From contig JBAYRO010000073.1 of assembly GCA_041676645.1 (NCBI GenBank), forward strand, positions 1 to 16,147: a DNA stretch of 16,147 bases, in the 5' to 3' direction. How positions within the stretch are numbered: the first letter of the stretch is position 1; the number at the start of each line of letters is the position of its first letter. Below the pieces are notes generated by a model. The model made no database searches. It was not told the origin of the DNA and saw only the letters and a program-made list of their open reading frames with translations. A program made the position numbers and the translations under genes. The stretch is from JAMLIN01 sp041676645 (lineage in GTDB: Bacteria > Pseudomonadota > Gammaproteobacteria > Burkholderiales > Burkholderiaceae_E). Positions 1-6,714 of this stretch are shown here, in pieces.

Positions 1-1716
1 CCCGCCAGGGCCGTGATCGGCCACCGCCTGTGGGAACTGCCGCGCATGCTGCTCGACGACGCCCGGTGGGACGAGCACCGGGCGAAGCTGGATGCCCGCG
101 AAGTCTTTCGCGAGTTCGAATACACCTACCTGAGCGCGAGCGGCAAGCGCTACTACATCAGCATCAGCGGTGCGCCGGTCTTCGATGCCACCGGTCGCTT
201 CACCGGCTATCGCGGCACGTCCCGGGACGTCACCCGCGCCAAACGCGAACAGCGACTGCTCGAACTCGAGCACCGCGTCACCCATGCCCTGTCGCTTGCG
301 GCGGACGAGCGCGACGTGCTGGCCACCGTCATGGAAACCATCGCCCGGTCCGAGGGCTGGGACACGGGCGCCTATCTCGAGTTCCTGGACGACACCGGCG
401 CCGCGCGCCTGATGGTGAGCTACTGCGACCCCGGCGTACCACCCGAAACGGTCGAGCAACATCGAGCCCGCATCGGCTCGACCATCAACCGACCGGTGCT
501 GCTTACCCAGGCGGCGCGAACCGGTGAAACCAGCTGGATACCCGATGTCGCCGATGCGCTCACGCCCGGCAGCGCCTGGCGCGAACTGCTGATGCACACT
601 GGCGAACGCACGCTTTTCATCGTGCCGGTGCAGGGCGAGGATCGCCCGCTGGGCGTCTTCACCTTCGCCAGCCGGTCGATGCGCGAACCCGACCAGCGCC
701 TGCAACAGGCGATGCGGGTGGTTGCGGGCCAGGTCGCGCAGTTCCTGCGTCGCAAGGAAGCCGAACGGATCCTGCGCGAGAGCGAGGCGCGCTTCCGGGC
801 GCTGACGCATCTGTCCACCGACTGGTACTGGGAGATCGATGTCGACCTGCGCTTCACCCGGATCGGCGGCGAGCATGGTGATCTGGCCCGCAGCCAGGCG
901 GGCGGCGCCGCCCTCGGCCGCCATCCCTGGCAGATCGGCCTGCGCATGAGCGGCGGCCGCTGCTGGCAGGACGTGGCCGACGCCATGCGCCGGGGCGAAC
1001 CGATTCGCGACATCGAAGTCTTTCGCCGCGATCGCGAGCGGCGCATCGCCTGGTATGCGATCAGCGGCGAGCCGATCACCGACGAGGCCGGCGCCCTCGC
1101 CGGCTACCGTGGCATCGGGCGCGACATCACCGACCGGATGCACGCCGAGCAGCGCATCCAGCGGCTGGCGACCCACGACAGCCTGACCGGCCTGCCCAAC
1201 CGGGCCCACTTCACCGAACAACTGGAACACGCGGTCGATACGGATACCCGAAGCTTCGCGGTGCTCTTCATCGACCTCGATGGCTTCAAGCTCGTCAACG
1301 ACTCGCTGGGCCATGAAGCCGGCGACGCGCTGCTGCGTGAGATCGGCACCCGGATCCGCGGCAGCCTGCGCGACGACGATGTGATCGGCCGGCTCGGCGG
1401 CGACGAGTTCATCGTGCTGGCGCGCGACGTCCCCGATCGCGCCGCGGCGGAGCGCATCGCCGGGAAGATCGTGGCGCTGGTCGGCCACCCCATGCGCATG
1501 GACGGTCGCCCGGTGGGCGTCACCCCCAGCGTCGGTATCGCGATCCATCCGGAGAACGCCGCAACCGCGGCCGGCCTCGTGCGCGCCGCCGACCTGGCGA
1601 TGTACGAAGCGAAACGCAGCGGCAAGAATCGCTACGCCTTCGTTGCCGATCTGCAGCCCGGCGCCGGCGCGTCGACCGGCGCGGAGCGGATGGATCGCAG
1701 CTGGGCGCCCGTCTGA
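1..1716 (+). CDS. PAS-GAF-PAS-GGDEF diguanylate cyclase (5' partial)
   Basis: Sensor protein predicted to make the second messenger c-di-GMP from two GTP. The frame is open to the left edge, so the N-terminus is missing. Counting residues from the GTG at 13: the end of a PAS domain (about 1-75, closing with GYRGTSRDVT), a GAF-like domain (about 88-245), a second PAS (about 258-385, closing with GYRGIGRDIT), then a GGDEF domain (about 390-550) with LTGLPNR near 391 and the catalytic GGDEF motif at 462-466 (bases 1396-1410). An RxxD at 453-456, five residues before GGDEF, fits the allosteric c-di-GMP inhibition site, so product feedback is likely. No EAL domain follows; the protein ends soon after the GGDEF fold. 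No membrane segment is seen in the visible part, so this portion is cytoplasmic; an upstream sensory or membrane region may exist. The ligands of PAS and GAF cannot be read from sequence. Confidence 0.93.
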   Translation, partial: PARAVIGHRLWELPRMLLDDARWDEHRAKLDAREVFREFEYTYLSASGKRYYISISGAPVFDATGRFTGYRGTSRDVTRAKREQRLLELEHRVTHALSLAADERDVLATVMETIARSEGWDTGAYLEFLDDTGAARLMVSYCDPGVPPETVEQHRARIGSTINRPVLLTQAARTGETSWIPDVADALTPGSAWRELLMHTGERTLFIVPVQGEDRPLGVFTFASRSMREPDQRLQQAMRVVAGQVAQFLRRKEAERILRESEARFRALTHLSTDWYWEIDVDLRFTRIGGEHGDLARSQAGGAALGRHPWQIGLRMSGGRCWQDVADAMRRGEPIRDIEVFRRDRERRIAWYAISGEPITDEAGALAGYRGIGRDITDRMHAEQRIQRLATHDSLTGLPNRAHFTEQLEHAVDTDTRSFAVLFIDLDGFKLVNDSLGHEAGDALLREIGTRIRGSLRDDDVIGRLGGDEFIVLARDVPDRAAAERIAGKIVALVGHPMRMDGRPVGVTPSVGIAIHPENAATAAGLVRAADLAMYEAKRSGKNRYAFVADLQPGAGASTGAERMDRSWAPV

Positions 1717-1815
1717 GGATCGCGCGGCGTCCGGTACAGACCAGCGGGCTCGCGCGACCACGGTGTTCGCCGCACCCGGTTCCGGCGGACTCCGGGGCGA
1801 CGAGGATCGACCGCG

Positions 1816-2598
1816 CTACTCGAGCGCCGACGGCGGCACCCCGGCGGTGACGCCGCCGTCGATCACCATCGTCTGCCCCGTCATGAAACCGCTCGCCTGC
1901 GAGGCGAGGAACACCGCCGCGCCGGCGATCTCGTCGGGCTCGCCGATGCGGTTGAGCGGACTGTCCTTGACCCGGTGCTTGAGCAGCGCCGGATCCGACC
2001 AGAGCGCCTTGGCGAAATCGGTCTTGATGAGGCCCGGCGCGATGCAGTTGGCGCGCACCTTGCGCGCACCCCATTCGACCGCGATGTTGCGGGCGAGCTG
2101 CATGTCGGCCGCCTTCGAGATGCAGTAGGCGCCGAGCGTCGCCGAGCCGCGCAAGCCCCCGATCGAGGACACGATGATCACCGAGGCATCGTCCTTGTCG
2201 GCCATGTGCGGCAGCGCCATGTTGGCGAGCCAGAAATTGCTGCGCACGTTCGAGCCCATGATGCGGTCGAAGGCCGAGTCATCGATGCCGGCGGCCGGGC
2301 CGAAGTACGGATTGACCGCGGCATTGCAGACCAGCACGTCGATGCGGCCCCACTGCGCCAGGGTCTTGTCCACCAGCGCCTGCAACGCCTCCTTGTGGGC
2401 GATGTTGCACTCGACGACGATCGCCTCGCCGCCGGCGTCACGGATCGCCTGCGCCACCGGCTCGCAGGCCTCGGGCTTGCGACTCGAGACGACGACTTTC
2501 GCGCCGTGCTCGGCCAGGCGCAGGGCAATGGAGCGGCCGATGCCGCGGCTCGAGCCGGTGACGATGGCTACCTTGTCCTTGAGGTCGAAAAGATTCAT
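1816..2598 (-). CDS. SDR family oxidoreductase
   Basis: Classical short-chain dehydrogenase/reductase of 260 residues, the usual length for the family, expected to be a soluble NAD(P)-dependent oxidoreductase. The cofactor motif TGSSRGIG is at 14-21, a CNAAV version of the NNAG motif at about 91-95, catalytic Ser at 145, and YxxxK as Tyr158 and Lys162 (YCISK). It ends with the usual GQTMVIDGG segment. Arg18 and Ser38-Ser39-Arg40 after the second beta strand hint at NADP(H) preference, which is an inference. The ATG at 2598 is preceded by GGAG at good spacing. The gene converges with the diguanylate cyclase gene, leaving 99 bp between stops, and is divergent from the membrane protein gene at 2811. 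The substrate cannot be assigned: this subgroup is annotated variously as 3-oxoacyl-ACP reductase-like or alcohol/polyol dehydrogenase. Confidence 0.93.
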   Translation of the reverse strand: MNLFDLKDKVAIVTGSSRGIGRSIALRLAEHGAKVVVSSRKPEACEPVAQAIRDAGGEAIVVECNIAHKEALQALVDKTLAQWGRIDVLVCNAAVNPYFGPAAGIDDSAFDRIMGSNVRSNFWLANMALPHMADKDDASVIIVSSIGGLRGSATLGAYCISKAADMQLARNIAVEWGARKVRANCIAPGLIKTDFAKALWSDPALLKHRVKDSPLNRIGEPDEIAGAAVFLASQASGFMTGQTMVIDGGVTAGVPPSALE

Positions 2599-2781
2599 GA
2601 CTGTCTCCGGGAAAACCGTGGTTCGACGCGAGCGCGCATCGTGCCGCCCGCGAAGCCCCGGAAGATAGCATCGCCGACGCCCCCCGGCGCAAGCGGACGA
2701 AGGGGAGACCGCAAGGCAGGAGTCGGCGCCCGTGTGCGCTCCGGCACGAACGATCGACAGAAGCGCTGCTATGGTCCACTC

Positions 2782-2799
2782 TTGTCACAAAACTGTCAT
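2782..2799 (+). promoter_or_regulatory. Candidate PhoB (Pho) box
   Basis: Two direct half-sites, TTGTCAC (2782-2788) and CTGTCAT (2793-2799), are separated by AAAA and give an 11-bp period. This matches the known PhoB consensus of CTGTCAT repeats with 4-bp spacers; the E. coli phoA box uses the same two half-site variants in the opposite order. The repeats point towards the membrane protein gene at 2811. No good -10 hexamer is seen about 10 bp downstream, so activity is inferred. If a transcript starts near 2820, translation would have to begin at an internal codon such as ATG 2871. Confidence 0.5.
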
Positions 2800-2810
2800 G
2801 AACCCCGGAA

Positions 2811-3647
2811 ATGGTGAACAAGCGCTTGCTGCGTGCGGCATCTCCCGCACCATCCTCGAATCCTGGCTGGATGGCGCCCATCGCCATGGGCGCAATCGTG
2901 CTCGCCACGATGATTGCTGTCACACAAGCCATGAAGATCGACTTCGGCTACGTGTCGCGCGACCTGGCGGTCATCCACGAACTGCACCCGCTGGGCGGAA
3001 TGCTGTCGGCGCTTGGCGTACTGCTATGGTGCGCCGCGGCAACCGCGAGCCTCGTCGCCGGCCTCGCCACGCCGGCCGCAGCACTGCGGGTCCGCCTGTT
3101 CCTGTTCGCATCCGCCGTGCTGTCGGCATGGCTGATGCTCGACGACGGCTTCATGATCCACGAGATGATCGCGCCGGTGCACCTGCACATCGGCGAGCGC
3201 TGGGTGATCCTCGGCCTGGGGATTCTCTGCGCAGGCTGGCTGATCGCCTTCGGCCGGCTCATCGTCGCGACCCGCTACGGCATGCTGGTGCTCGCCTTCG
3301 TTTTCCTCGGCGCGAGCCTGGGCGCCGACCTGGTGATCCTGCCCCTCCTGTCCTTGAGTGAATCGATGGGCTACCTGCTGGAGGACGGGGCGAAGTGGAT
3401 CGGGATCCTCTTCTGGTTCACGTACCATCTGCGCACCGCCGTCGCGATCCTGCGGGGCGAGATCCTCACCGAGTTCTCCGCCGATCCATCATCCGGGCGC
3501 ACCGCGCAGCCACAATCCGCCAGCGCCGTCGGCGGCCGCGGGCAGCCAGTCGCAGGCATCGAGCTGGATGACGCAGTGTCTAGCCGGCTGGATCGAGCAA
3601 GCGCAGCTTCAGTCTGGGAAACGAGCGAAAGCCGCGGTCGAATGTAA
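2811..3647 (+). CDS. Polytopic membrane protein of unknown function (DDxxxxHE motif)
   Basis: A 278-residue protein with about six hydrophobic segments, near 22-40, 60-85, 95-113, 131-150, 155-178 and 195-213, so an inner-membrane protein. I do not recognise a named family. Polar residues at membrane edges stand out: DDGFMIHE (111-118), HLHIGE (124-129), and EDGAK (191-195) followed by W202 and Y205. Such Asp/His/Glu sets occur in intramembrane metal-dependent hydrolases, but this is only an analogy. The tail after about 222 is hydrophilic, Ser/Ala-rich and low in complexity; its last 22 codons lie over the 3' end of the vapC remnant on the other strand, so the native C-terminus may have been altered. 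The ATG at 2811 has a poor ribosome binding site; ATG 2871, just before the first segment, is an alternative. A Pho-box-like sequence lies directly upstream. Confidence 0.72.
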   Translation: MVNKRLLRAASPAPSSNPGWMAPIAMGAIVLATMIAVTQAMKIDFGYVSRDLAVIHELHPLGGMLSALGVLLWCAAATASLVAGLATPAAALRVRLFLFASAVLSAWLMLDDGFMIHEMIAPVHLHIGERWVILGLGILCAGWLIAFGRLIVATRYGMLVLAFVFLGASLGADLVILPLLSLSESMGYLLEDGAKWIGILFWFTYHLRTAVAILRGEILTEFSADPSSGRTAQPQSASAVGGRGQPVAGIELDDAVSSRLDRASAASVWETSESRGRM

Positions 3648-4017
3648 CCATCTCGCAGTCGTGCGCCAGTGCCAGAGCGGCCAGCCATGCATCGGTCCAT
3701 AGATTCGGCGAAGGTTCGCGACGGGCGATGCAGGCGCGCCAAAGTTCGGCATGTGCCGAAGGCACCTGGTCGATGACAACGATTCGCGAATCGTCGATCA
3801 AGGCCTGCACGACGGCCCACGCCTGTGCCGGTCGCAGGATGCCGCTCCCCATGACGCGCGCGTTGGTCAGAAGCCGCAGCAACGCCATGCGCACCGGGAG
3901 ACTCAGCCCGACATCGCCATCATCGCAGGCATCCCACCAATCGCTTGCGGGAACCTGATGTACATGCCCATCGACGAGCTAGGGCAGCAGGACGTTGACG
4001 TCAGCGATGACTCGCAC
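3580..4017 (-). pseudogene. vapC: VapC PIN-domain toxin gene with in-frame amber codon
   Basis: Read from GTG 4017, which overlaps the end of vapB by 17 nt, the frame gives MRVIADVNVLLP and then TAG at 3981-3979. It resumes without frameshift through VPVxMALLRLLTN-like core sequence (seen as PVRMALLRLLTN) to TAG at 3582-3580, for about 145 codons in all, the usual length of PIN toxins. The first catalytic Asp (position 6) is before the stop; LWTDAWLAALA and VTFDRGF, carrying the later acidic residues, are after it. The known family is VapC endoribonucleases that cut tRNA or rRNA and are neutralised by VapB. The TAG is one base from a Leu codon (TTG), so this looks like one recent nonsense mutation. 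The downstream ATG at 3894 would give a 104-residue product lacking the first active-site strand, expected to be inactive. Readthrough by a suppressor tRNA is possible but not shown. Confidence 0.85.
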
Positions 4018-4273
4018 TTGCCTTGCGCTCGTCGTCCTGCTGGACTGCCTCCGCGTCCAGTTGCTCGACGTCCTCGGGGCTCAGTCTGCGAAGCGGCGCG
4101 TCGTCCGCCAGCTTGACCGGCGGACGCATGAGGCGCTTCCGAGGCCGCTCGGAACTCGCCATCTCACGCTGCAGGGCGTCGATGACGAATTGCCTCAATG
4201 TCGAACCGCGCTCGATCGCTTCGATCTTGGCGCGCCTGAGGATATCGTCGGGCAGGTCGAGTGTCGTACGCAT
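4001..4273 (-). CDS. vapB: VapB-type antitoxin
   Basis: A 90-residue protein beginning MRTTLDLPDDILRRAK, a typical ribbon-helix-helix DNA-binding start, with the helix pair IEAIERGSTLRQFVIDALQ after it. The C-terminal half is charged and proline-rich, as expected for the flexible toxin-binding tail. In this family VapB binds and blocks VapC and represses its own operon. I chose ATG 4273 because it starts the conserved beta strand; GTG 4300 in the same frame would add nine residues. No strong Shine-Dalgarno precedes either. The stop codon overlaps the start of vapC by 17 nt, the usual coupling for vapBC. The partner toxin gene is broken, so this antitoxin is probably an orphan that could still neutralise related VapC toxins. 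Confidence 0.86.
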   Translation of the reverse strand: MRTTLDLPDDILRRAKIEAIERGSTLRQFVIDALQREMASSERPRKRLMRPPVKLADDAPLRRLSPEDVEQLDAEAVQQDDERKASASHR

Positions 4274-4290
4274 GGCAGAAACCACATTTA

Positions 4291-4314
4291 TACTTCTCAC
4301 TCTAATAGAAAGTA
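4291..4314 (-). promoter_or_regulatory. AT-rich vapB upstream region with imperfect inverted repeat
   Basis: A short AT-rich patch directly upstream of vapB in otherwise GC-rich DNA. It carries imperfect arms TACTT and AAGTA (outer bases of 4291-4314), and TATAAA is read on the minus strand at 4292-4287. It is a plausible promoter and VapB operator, but no convincing -35 hexamer is visible. Confidence 0.35.
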
Positions 4315-4315
4315 T

Positions 4316-4338
4316 GCTGCCGGAGCCCTTCCGGTAGC
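4316..4338 (-). terminator. Hairpin just after ribH, possible terminator
   Basis: GCTACCGG and CCGGCAGC on the minus strand form an eight-position stem with one A-C mismatch and a 7-nt loop, starting 3 nt after the ribH stop. The sequence that follows (ATACTTTCTATT) is rather U-rich but lacks a clean U-run, so termination is plausible but weakly supported. It also separates ribH from the vapB promoter region. Confidence 0.4.
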
Positions 4339-4340
4339 GG

Positions 4341-4856
4341 CTACCCGCGATCTTCGCGTATCACGACGCACCGATGCCCCTCGAGCGTGCCGGCCACCGC
4401 TTCCGCGGCCTCACGCCCCTTGGTGCGCATGTGCGCCATGAAGAAATCGTGGTGGTCGCGGTGCTCGTGGAAGTGATGCGGCGTCAGCACCATCGAGAAG
4501 ACCGGCACGCAGGTATCGAGCTGCGCCCGCATCAGGCCGTCGATGACGGCGCTCGCCACGAAGTCATGGCGATAGATCCCGCCGTCGACCACGAAGCCGC
4601 CGGCAACGATCGCCACGTAGCGACCGGTGGCGGCAAGCATCTTCGCCCGCAGCGGGATCTCGAAGGCGCCGGGAACCTCGATGCAGTCAATGGAAGCGGC
4701 CGGATGGCCGGACTGCGCCATGGCGGCAATGAAGGCGTCGCGCCCGGCATCGACGATGTCGCGATGCCAGCACGACTGGACGAAGGCGATCCGCCCGTCG
4801 ATGGATGCCGAAGCGGCAGTGGTCGGATCGATGGACTCTGGCGACAACGATTGCAT
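4341..4856 (-). CDS. ribH: 6,7-dimethyl-8-ribityllumazine synthase, type II (RibH2-like)
   Basis: Penultimate enzyme of riboflavin synthesis: it condenses 5-amino-6-ribitylaminouracil with 3,4-dihydroxy-2-butanone 4-phosphate to give lumazine. The 171-residue protein shows the substrate-site aromatic in SCWHRDIVD (Trp30), VPGAFEIPL (61-69), GGIYRHDFVA with the catalytic His at 97, and TPHHFHE (125-131). The last two signatures match the decameric type II enzymes such as Brucella RibH2 rather than the 60-meric type I. I chose ATG 4856 because GGGAG lies 7 nt upstream; a longer open frame to 4964 has no homologous content and would overlap the terminator hairpin. The gene is transcribed alone from an FMN riboswitch leader, so expression should fall when FMN is high. 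Other rib genes are not in the window. Confidence 0.95.
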   Translation of the reverse strand: MQSLSPESIDPTTAASASIDGRIAFVQSCWHRDIVDAGRDAFIAAMAQSGHPAASIDCIEVPGAFEIPLRAKMLAATGRYVAIVAGGFVVDGGIYRHDFVASAVIDGLMRAQLDTCVPVFSMVLTPHHFHEHRDHHDFFMAHMRTKGREAAEAVAGTLEGHRCVVIREDRG

Positions 4857-4872
4857 GGGAACTCCCGTGTTC

Positions 4873-4898
4873 AAAAGGCGCGCGAGCATCGGCTCGCG
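4873..4898 (-). terminator. Hairpin plus T-run between FMN riboswitch and ribH
   Basis: On the minus strand a perfect 7-bp stem CGCGAGC/GCTCGCG with a 4-nt loop (4898-4881) is followed by CGCC and TTTT (4876-4873). Allowing a 2-nt internal loop, GG/CC pairs extend the stem to the T-run. It lies after the riboswitch and just before the ribH ribosome binding site, so it can act as the intrinsic terminator of the expression platform. The T-run is short, so efficiency is uncertain. Confidence 0.6.
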
Positions 4899-5044
4899 AA
4901 CCGGTTCATGAGCACAGGGGCGACGGGACATGCGGCACGCCGCACACCGCGACAGGCGCGACATGCAGCGCCGCCCGGGCGATCGACGAATGCGGCCGAC
5001 CGGGCGCGCGGCGCAACGGCATGACGCCGGTGCGCGGTGCTTGC

Positions 5045-5196
5045 GTTCTCTCCCATCCGGACTCTGACCGTCGGCTCCGGCATCTCACCGGATCTGCTGA
5101 CCCCCGCGTATGGACGGACCATCTGCGGGGCGCTCGCGGGCTCGGCGCGAAACCGCGCCCTACCGCCGGTGGGGAATTCCACCCCGCCCTGAGAAC
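5045..5196 (-). promoter_or_regulatory. FMN riboswitch (RFN element)
   Basis: The minus strand carries the conserved RFN blocks in order: CAGGGCGGGGTGGAATTCCC, CCGGCGGTA, GAGCCCGCGAGCG, a variable stem, CCGGTGAGATGCCGGAGCC, GACGGTC and AGTCCGGATGGGAGA. The closing P1 stem is GTTCTC (5196-5191) with GAGAAC (5050-5045). The class binds FMN and shuts off riboflavin synthesis or transport genes. It lies 188 nt upstream of the ribH start, with a terminator-like hairpin in between. No clear -35/-10 pair was found upstream of 5196. Confidence 0.96.
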
Positions 5197-5352
5197 TGCG
5201 CCGGCCTCGCGACCAGCGCGACCTGACTCTAGCATGGGTCGAATGCGCCCGCAGGATCGACGCGCGGCCACTCCCCAGGCCGGCCGACTCGCGTAACATC
5301 CGCGGACCAGCGCCGCGACACCGCCCGGCGAGTCCCTCACGGAAAGCTATCC

Positions 5353-5952
5353 ATGATCGACCACCCCGACACCCTGCGCAGCCACTACAAGGAGCCGACG
5401 CCGCGGGCGCTGGCCAAGCAGATCGCGGCGCTCGAGCCGCATAGCCGCAAGTTCATCTCGCTCTCGCCCTTCTGCGTGATCGCCACCGGTGGTGTGGACG
5501 GCCTGGATGCCTCGCCGCGCGGCGGGCCGCCCGGCTTCGTGCGCGTCGTCGACGACCACACCCTGTGGCTGCCAGATTCGCCGGGCAACAACCGGCTCGA
5601 CAGCATGTCCAACCTGCTCGTCAACCGGCAGATCGGCATGCTGTTCCTCGTGCCCGGCGTCGACGAGACGTTGCGGGTCAACGGCACCGCGCGCCTGCGC
5701 ACCGATGACGAGTGCCTCGACGCAATGCATGACGAGCGGCGCCGGCCCAAGGTCGTGATCGAGATCGCGGTCGAGTGGGTCTACCTGCACTGCGCCAAGG
5801 CGCTGATGCGCTCGCAGCTCTGGAGCGACGAAGCCCGTGTCGAACGCAGCGTCCTGCCGACGATCGGCCAGATGATCAACGACCAGACCGGCAACGCCAC
5901 CCCGGCCGAGGACCAGGCCACCATGCTGGCGCGCTACGCGAAGGATCTCTGA
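5353..5952 (+). CDS. PPOX-type FMN-dependent flavoprotein (MSMEG_1061-like)
   Basis: A 199-residue member of the pyridoxamine 5'-phosphate oxidase-like split-barrel family, soluble and expected to bind FMN. Family features include SPFCVIATGG, DASPRGGPPGFV, the LWLPDSPGNNRLDSMSNLL segment and LFLVPGVDETLRVNGTARL. The last two are typical of the MSMEG_1061 subgroup, whose substrate is generally unknown; a role as oxidase or reductase is inferred only from the fold. The ATG at 5353 has GGAAAG 6-11 nt upstream. It is divergent from the riboswitch-ribH unit, which makes its cofactor's precursor, but it does not share that leader. The last 13 codons, stop and following bases (5912-5958) recur exactly at 6796-6842, so its 3' end is the left boundary of the toxin-antitoxin insertions. 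Confidence 0.9.
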   Translation: MIDHPDTLRSHYKEPTPRALAKQIAALEPHSRKFISLSPFCVIATGGVDGLDASPRGGPPGFVRVVDDHTLWLPDSPGNNRLDSMSNLLVNRQIGMLFLVPGVDETLRVNGTARLRTDDECLDAMHDERRRPKVVIEIAVEWVYLHCAKALMRSQLWSDEARVERSVLPTIGQMINDQTGNATPAEDQATMLARYAKDL

Positions 5953-5958
5953 GGGCGG
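5912..5958 (+). repeat. 47-bp direct repeat, left copy (PPOX gene 3' end)
   Basis: Perfect 47-bp match to 6796-6842 at an offset of 884 bp. This copy is native to the PPOX gene: it encodes its last residues, its TGA, and GAGGGCGG. Weaker similarity (15 of 22 bases) continues upstream to 5890 without gaps, then is lost. Downstream the match stops at 5958. Confidence 0.97.
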
Positions 5959-6004
5959 CTACGCCTCTGGCGCCTGCGTCCCTTCCCAGCCGAACGCCGA
6001 CCTG

Positions 6005-6415
6005 TTATTCATTTGCGGCGCGAAACGCCGCCTGCACGGCGTGCATCAGCGACGGATGCAGGATGCCGAGCCTGGGCGTCTGTCCATGCGGCGCCGCAGG
6101 CGGTACCGCGAACCACTCGGTGCTGTAGGACAGGTCCAGGGTCTGCCTGAGATCGAACTTGGTGTCGTAGCTCAAGCCGGCCGCCATATAGGCTGCCGGG
6201 TTGCGGTCACGCAGGATCGAGAACTCTCCGCGGTACAGCCTGGTGGTGCGCTGGCTGGTTCCGTAAGCCACCCGCACGGTGAATCGGGGAGCATCGTCGT
6301 CGAACACGACGAGGACGAGTGCAGGGCGAGGCTTCGGCCGTGGGTTGATGTCGTCGGGGAAACGGCACCAGACGATCTCACCGGCGGTGGGTTCGCCCCA
6401 CCATCGAAGAGTCAC
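6005..6415 (-). CDS. PemK/MazF-like toxin
   Basis: A 136-residue protein with features of the PemK/MazF ribonuclease toxin family: GEIVWCRFPDD near the N-terminus, the KPRPALVL strand, a VRVAYGTSQ strand, and the TKFDL segment in the second half. The family cuts RNA on or off the ribosome at short sequence motifs. It differs from small classical MazF in having an extended C-terminus (PRLGILHPSLMHAVQAAF). It starts at GTG 6415, which overlaps the antitoxin stop as GTGA, so translation is coupled. No defect is visible. The pair is bracketed by the 47-bp direct repeats and lies between the convergent PPOX gene and the higBA module. Family assignment is good; target specificity is unknown. Confidence 0.82.
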   Translation of the reverse strand: MTLRWWGEPTAGEIVWCRFPDDINPRPKPRPALVLVVFDDDAPRFTVRVAYGTSQRTTRLYRGEFSILRDRNPAAYMAAGLSYDTKFDLRQTLDLSYSTEWFAVPPAAPHGQTPRLGILHPSLMHAVQAAFRAANE

Positions 6416-6699
6416 GTGGTTTCCGCATCGAGCAGGCTCGAACGCACCGACCGGCCGCCCCCTTGCGGCACCCGCTTCCTGATCTGGCGAAGCTGGGCAG
6501 CGGTCAGCGGGCCGTCATCGGCTTCGTACTGCGGCAGCACCCGCAGGGCCAGCTCACGCAGCGCGTGATGGATCGCCTGCGTCTCGTCGACGCCGAGATG
6601 CTCGGCCAACCGCTTGGCAGTCACACGCGTGACACCTGCGGCGCTGTCCCTCGAGCGGTAGCGAAAGGCGATCTGATCGACGGTCGATCGGGCAGTCAT
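6412..6699 (-). CDS. Putative antitoxin of the PemK/MazF-like pair
   Basis: A 95-residue protein encoded first in the pair, 4-nt GTGA overlap with the toxin. The middle region TRVTAKRLAEHLGVDETQAIHHALRE reads like the strand and two helices of a ribbon-helix-helix or related DNA-binding fold; the C-terminal part (PLTAAQLRQIRKR onward) is basic and probably disordered, as expected for toxin binding. I do not recognise a named antitoxin family, so the call rests largely on position, size and overlap. ATG 6699 is preceded by GAGGGG at a fitting distance. Its promoter has a consensus TTGACA -35 and lies over a repeated AGATATCT palindrome, which suggests autoregulation. Confidence 0.72.
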   Translation of the reverse strand: MTARSTVDQIAFRYRSRDSAAGVTRVTAKRLAEHLGVDETQAIHHALRELALRVLPQYEADDGPLTAAQLRQIRKRVPQGGGRSVRSSLLDAETT

Positions 6700-6714
6700 G
6701 AAGAACCCCTCTGG

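Noticed and set aside
1717..1815. Possible intrinsic terminator between the convergent diguanylate cyclase and SDR genes
   Set aside because: I saw no stable stem followed by a T-run in this gap.
1975..2817. A 280-codon plus-strand frame over the SDR gene
   Set aside because: The SDR gene on the other strand has all catalytic motifs and a ribosome site; this frame has neither.
4374..5024. A 216-codon plus-strand frame over ribH and its leader
   Set aside because: Shadow of ribH; it also crosses the terminator hairpin and shows no family features.
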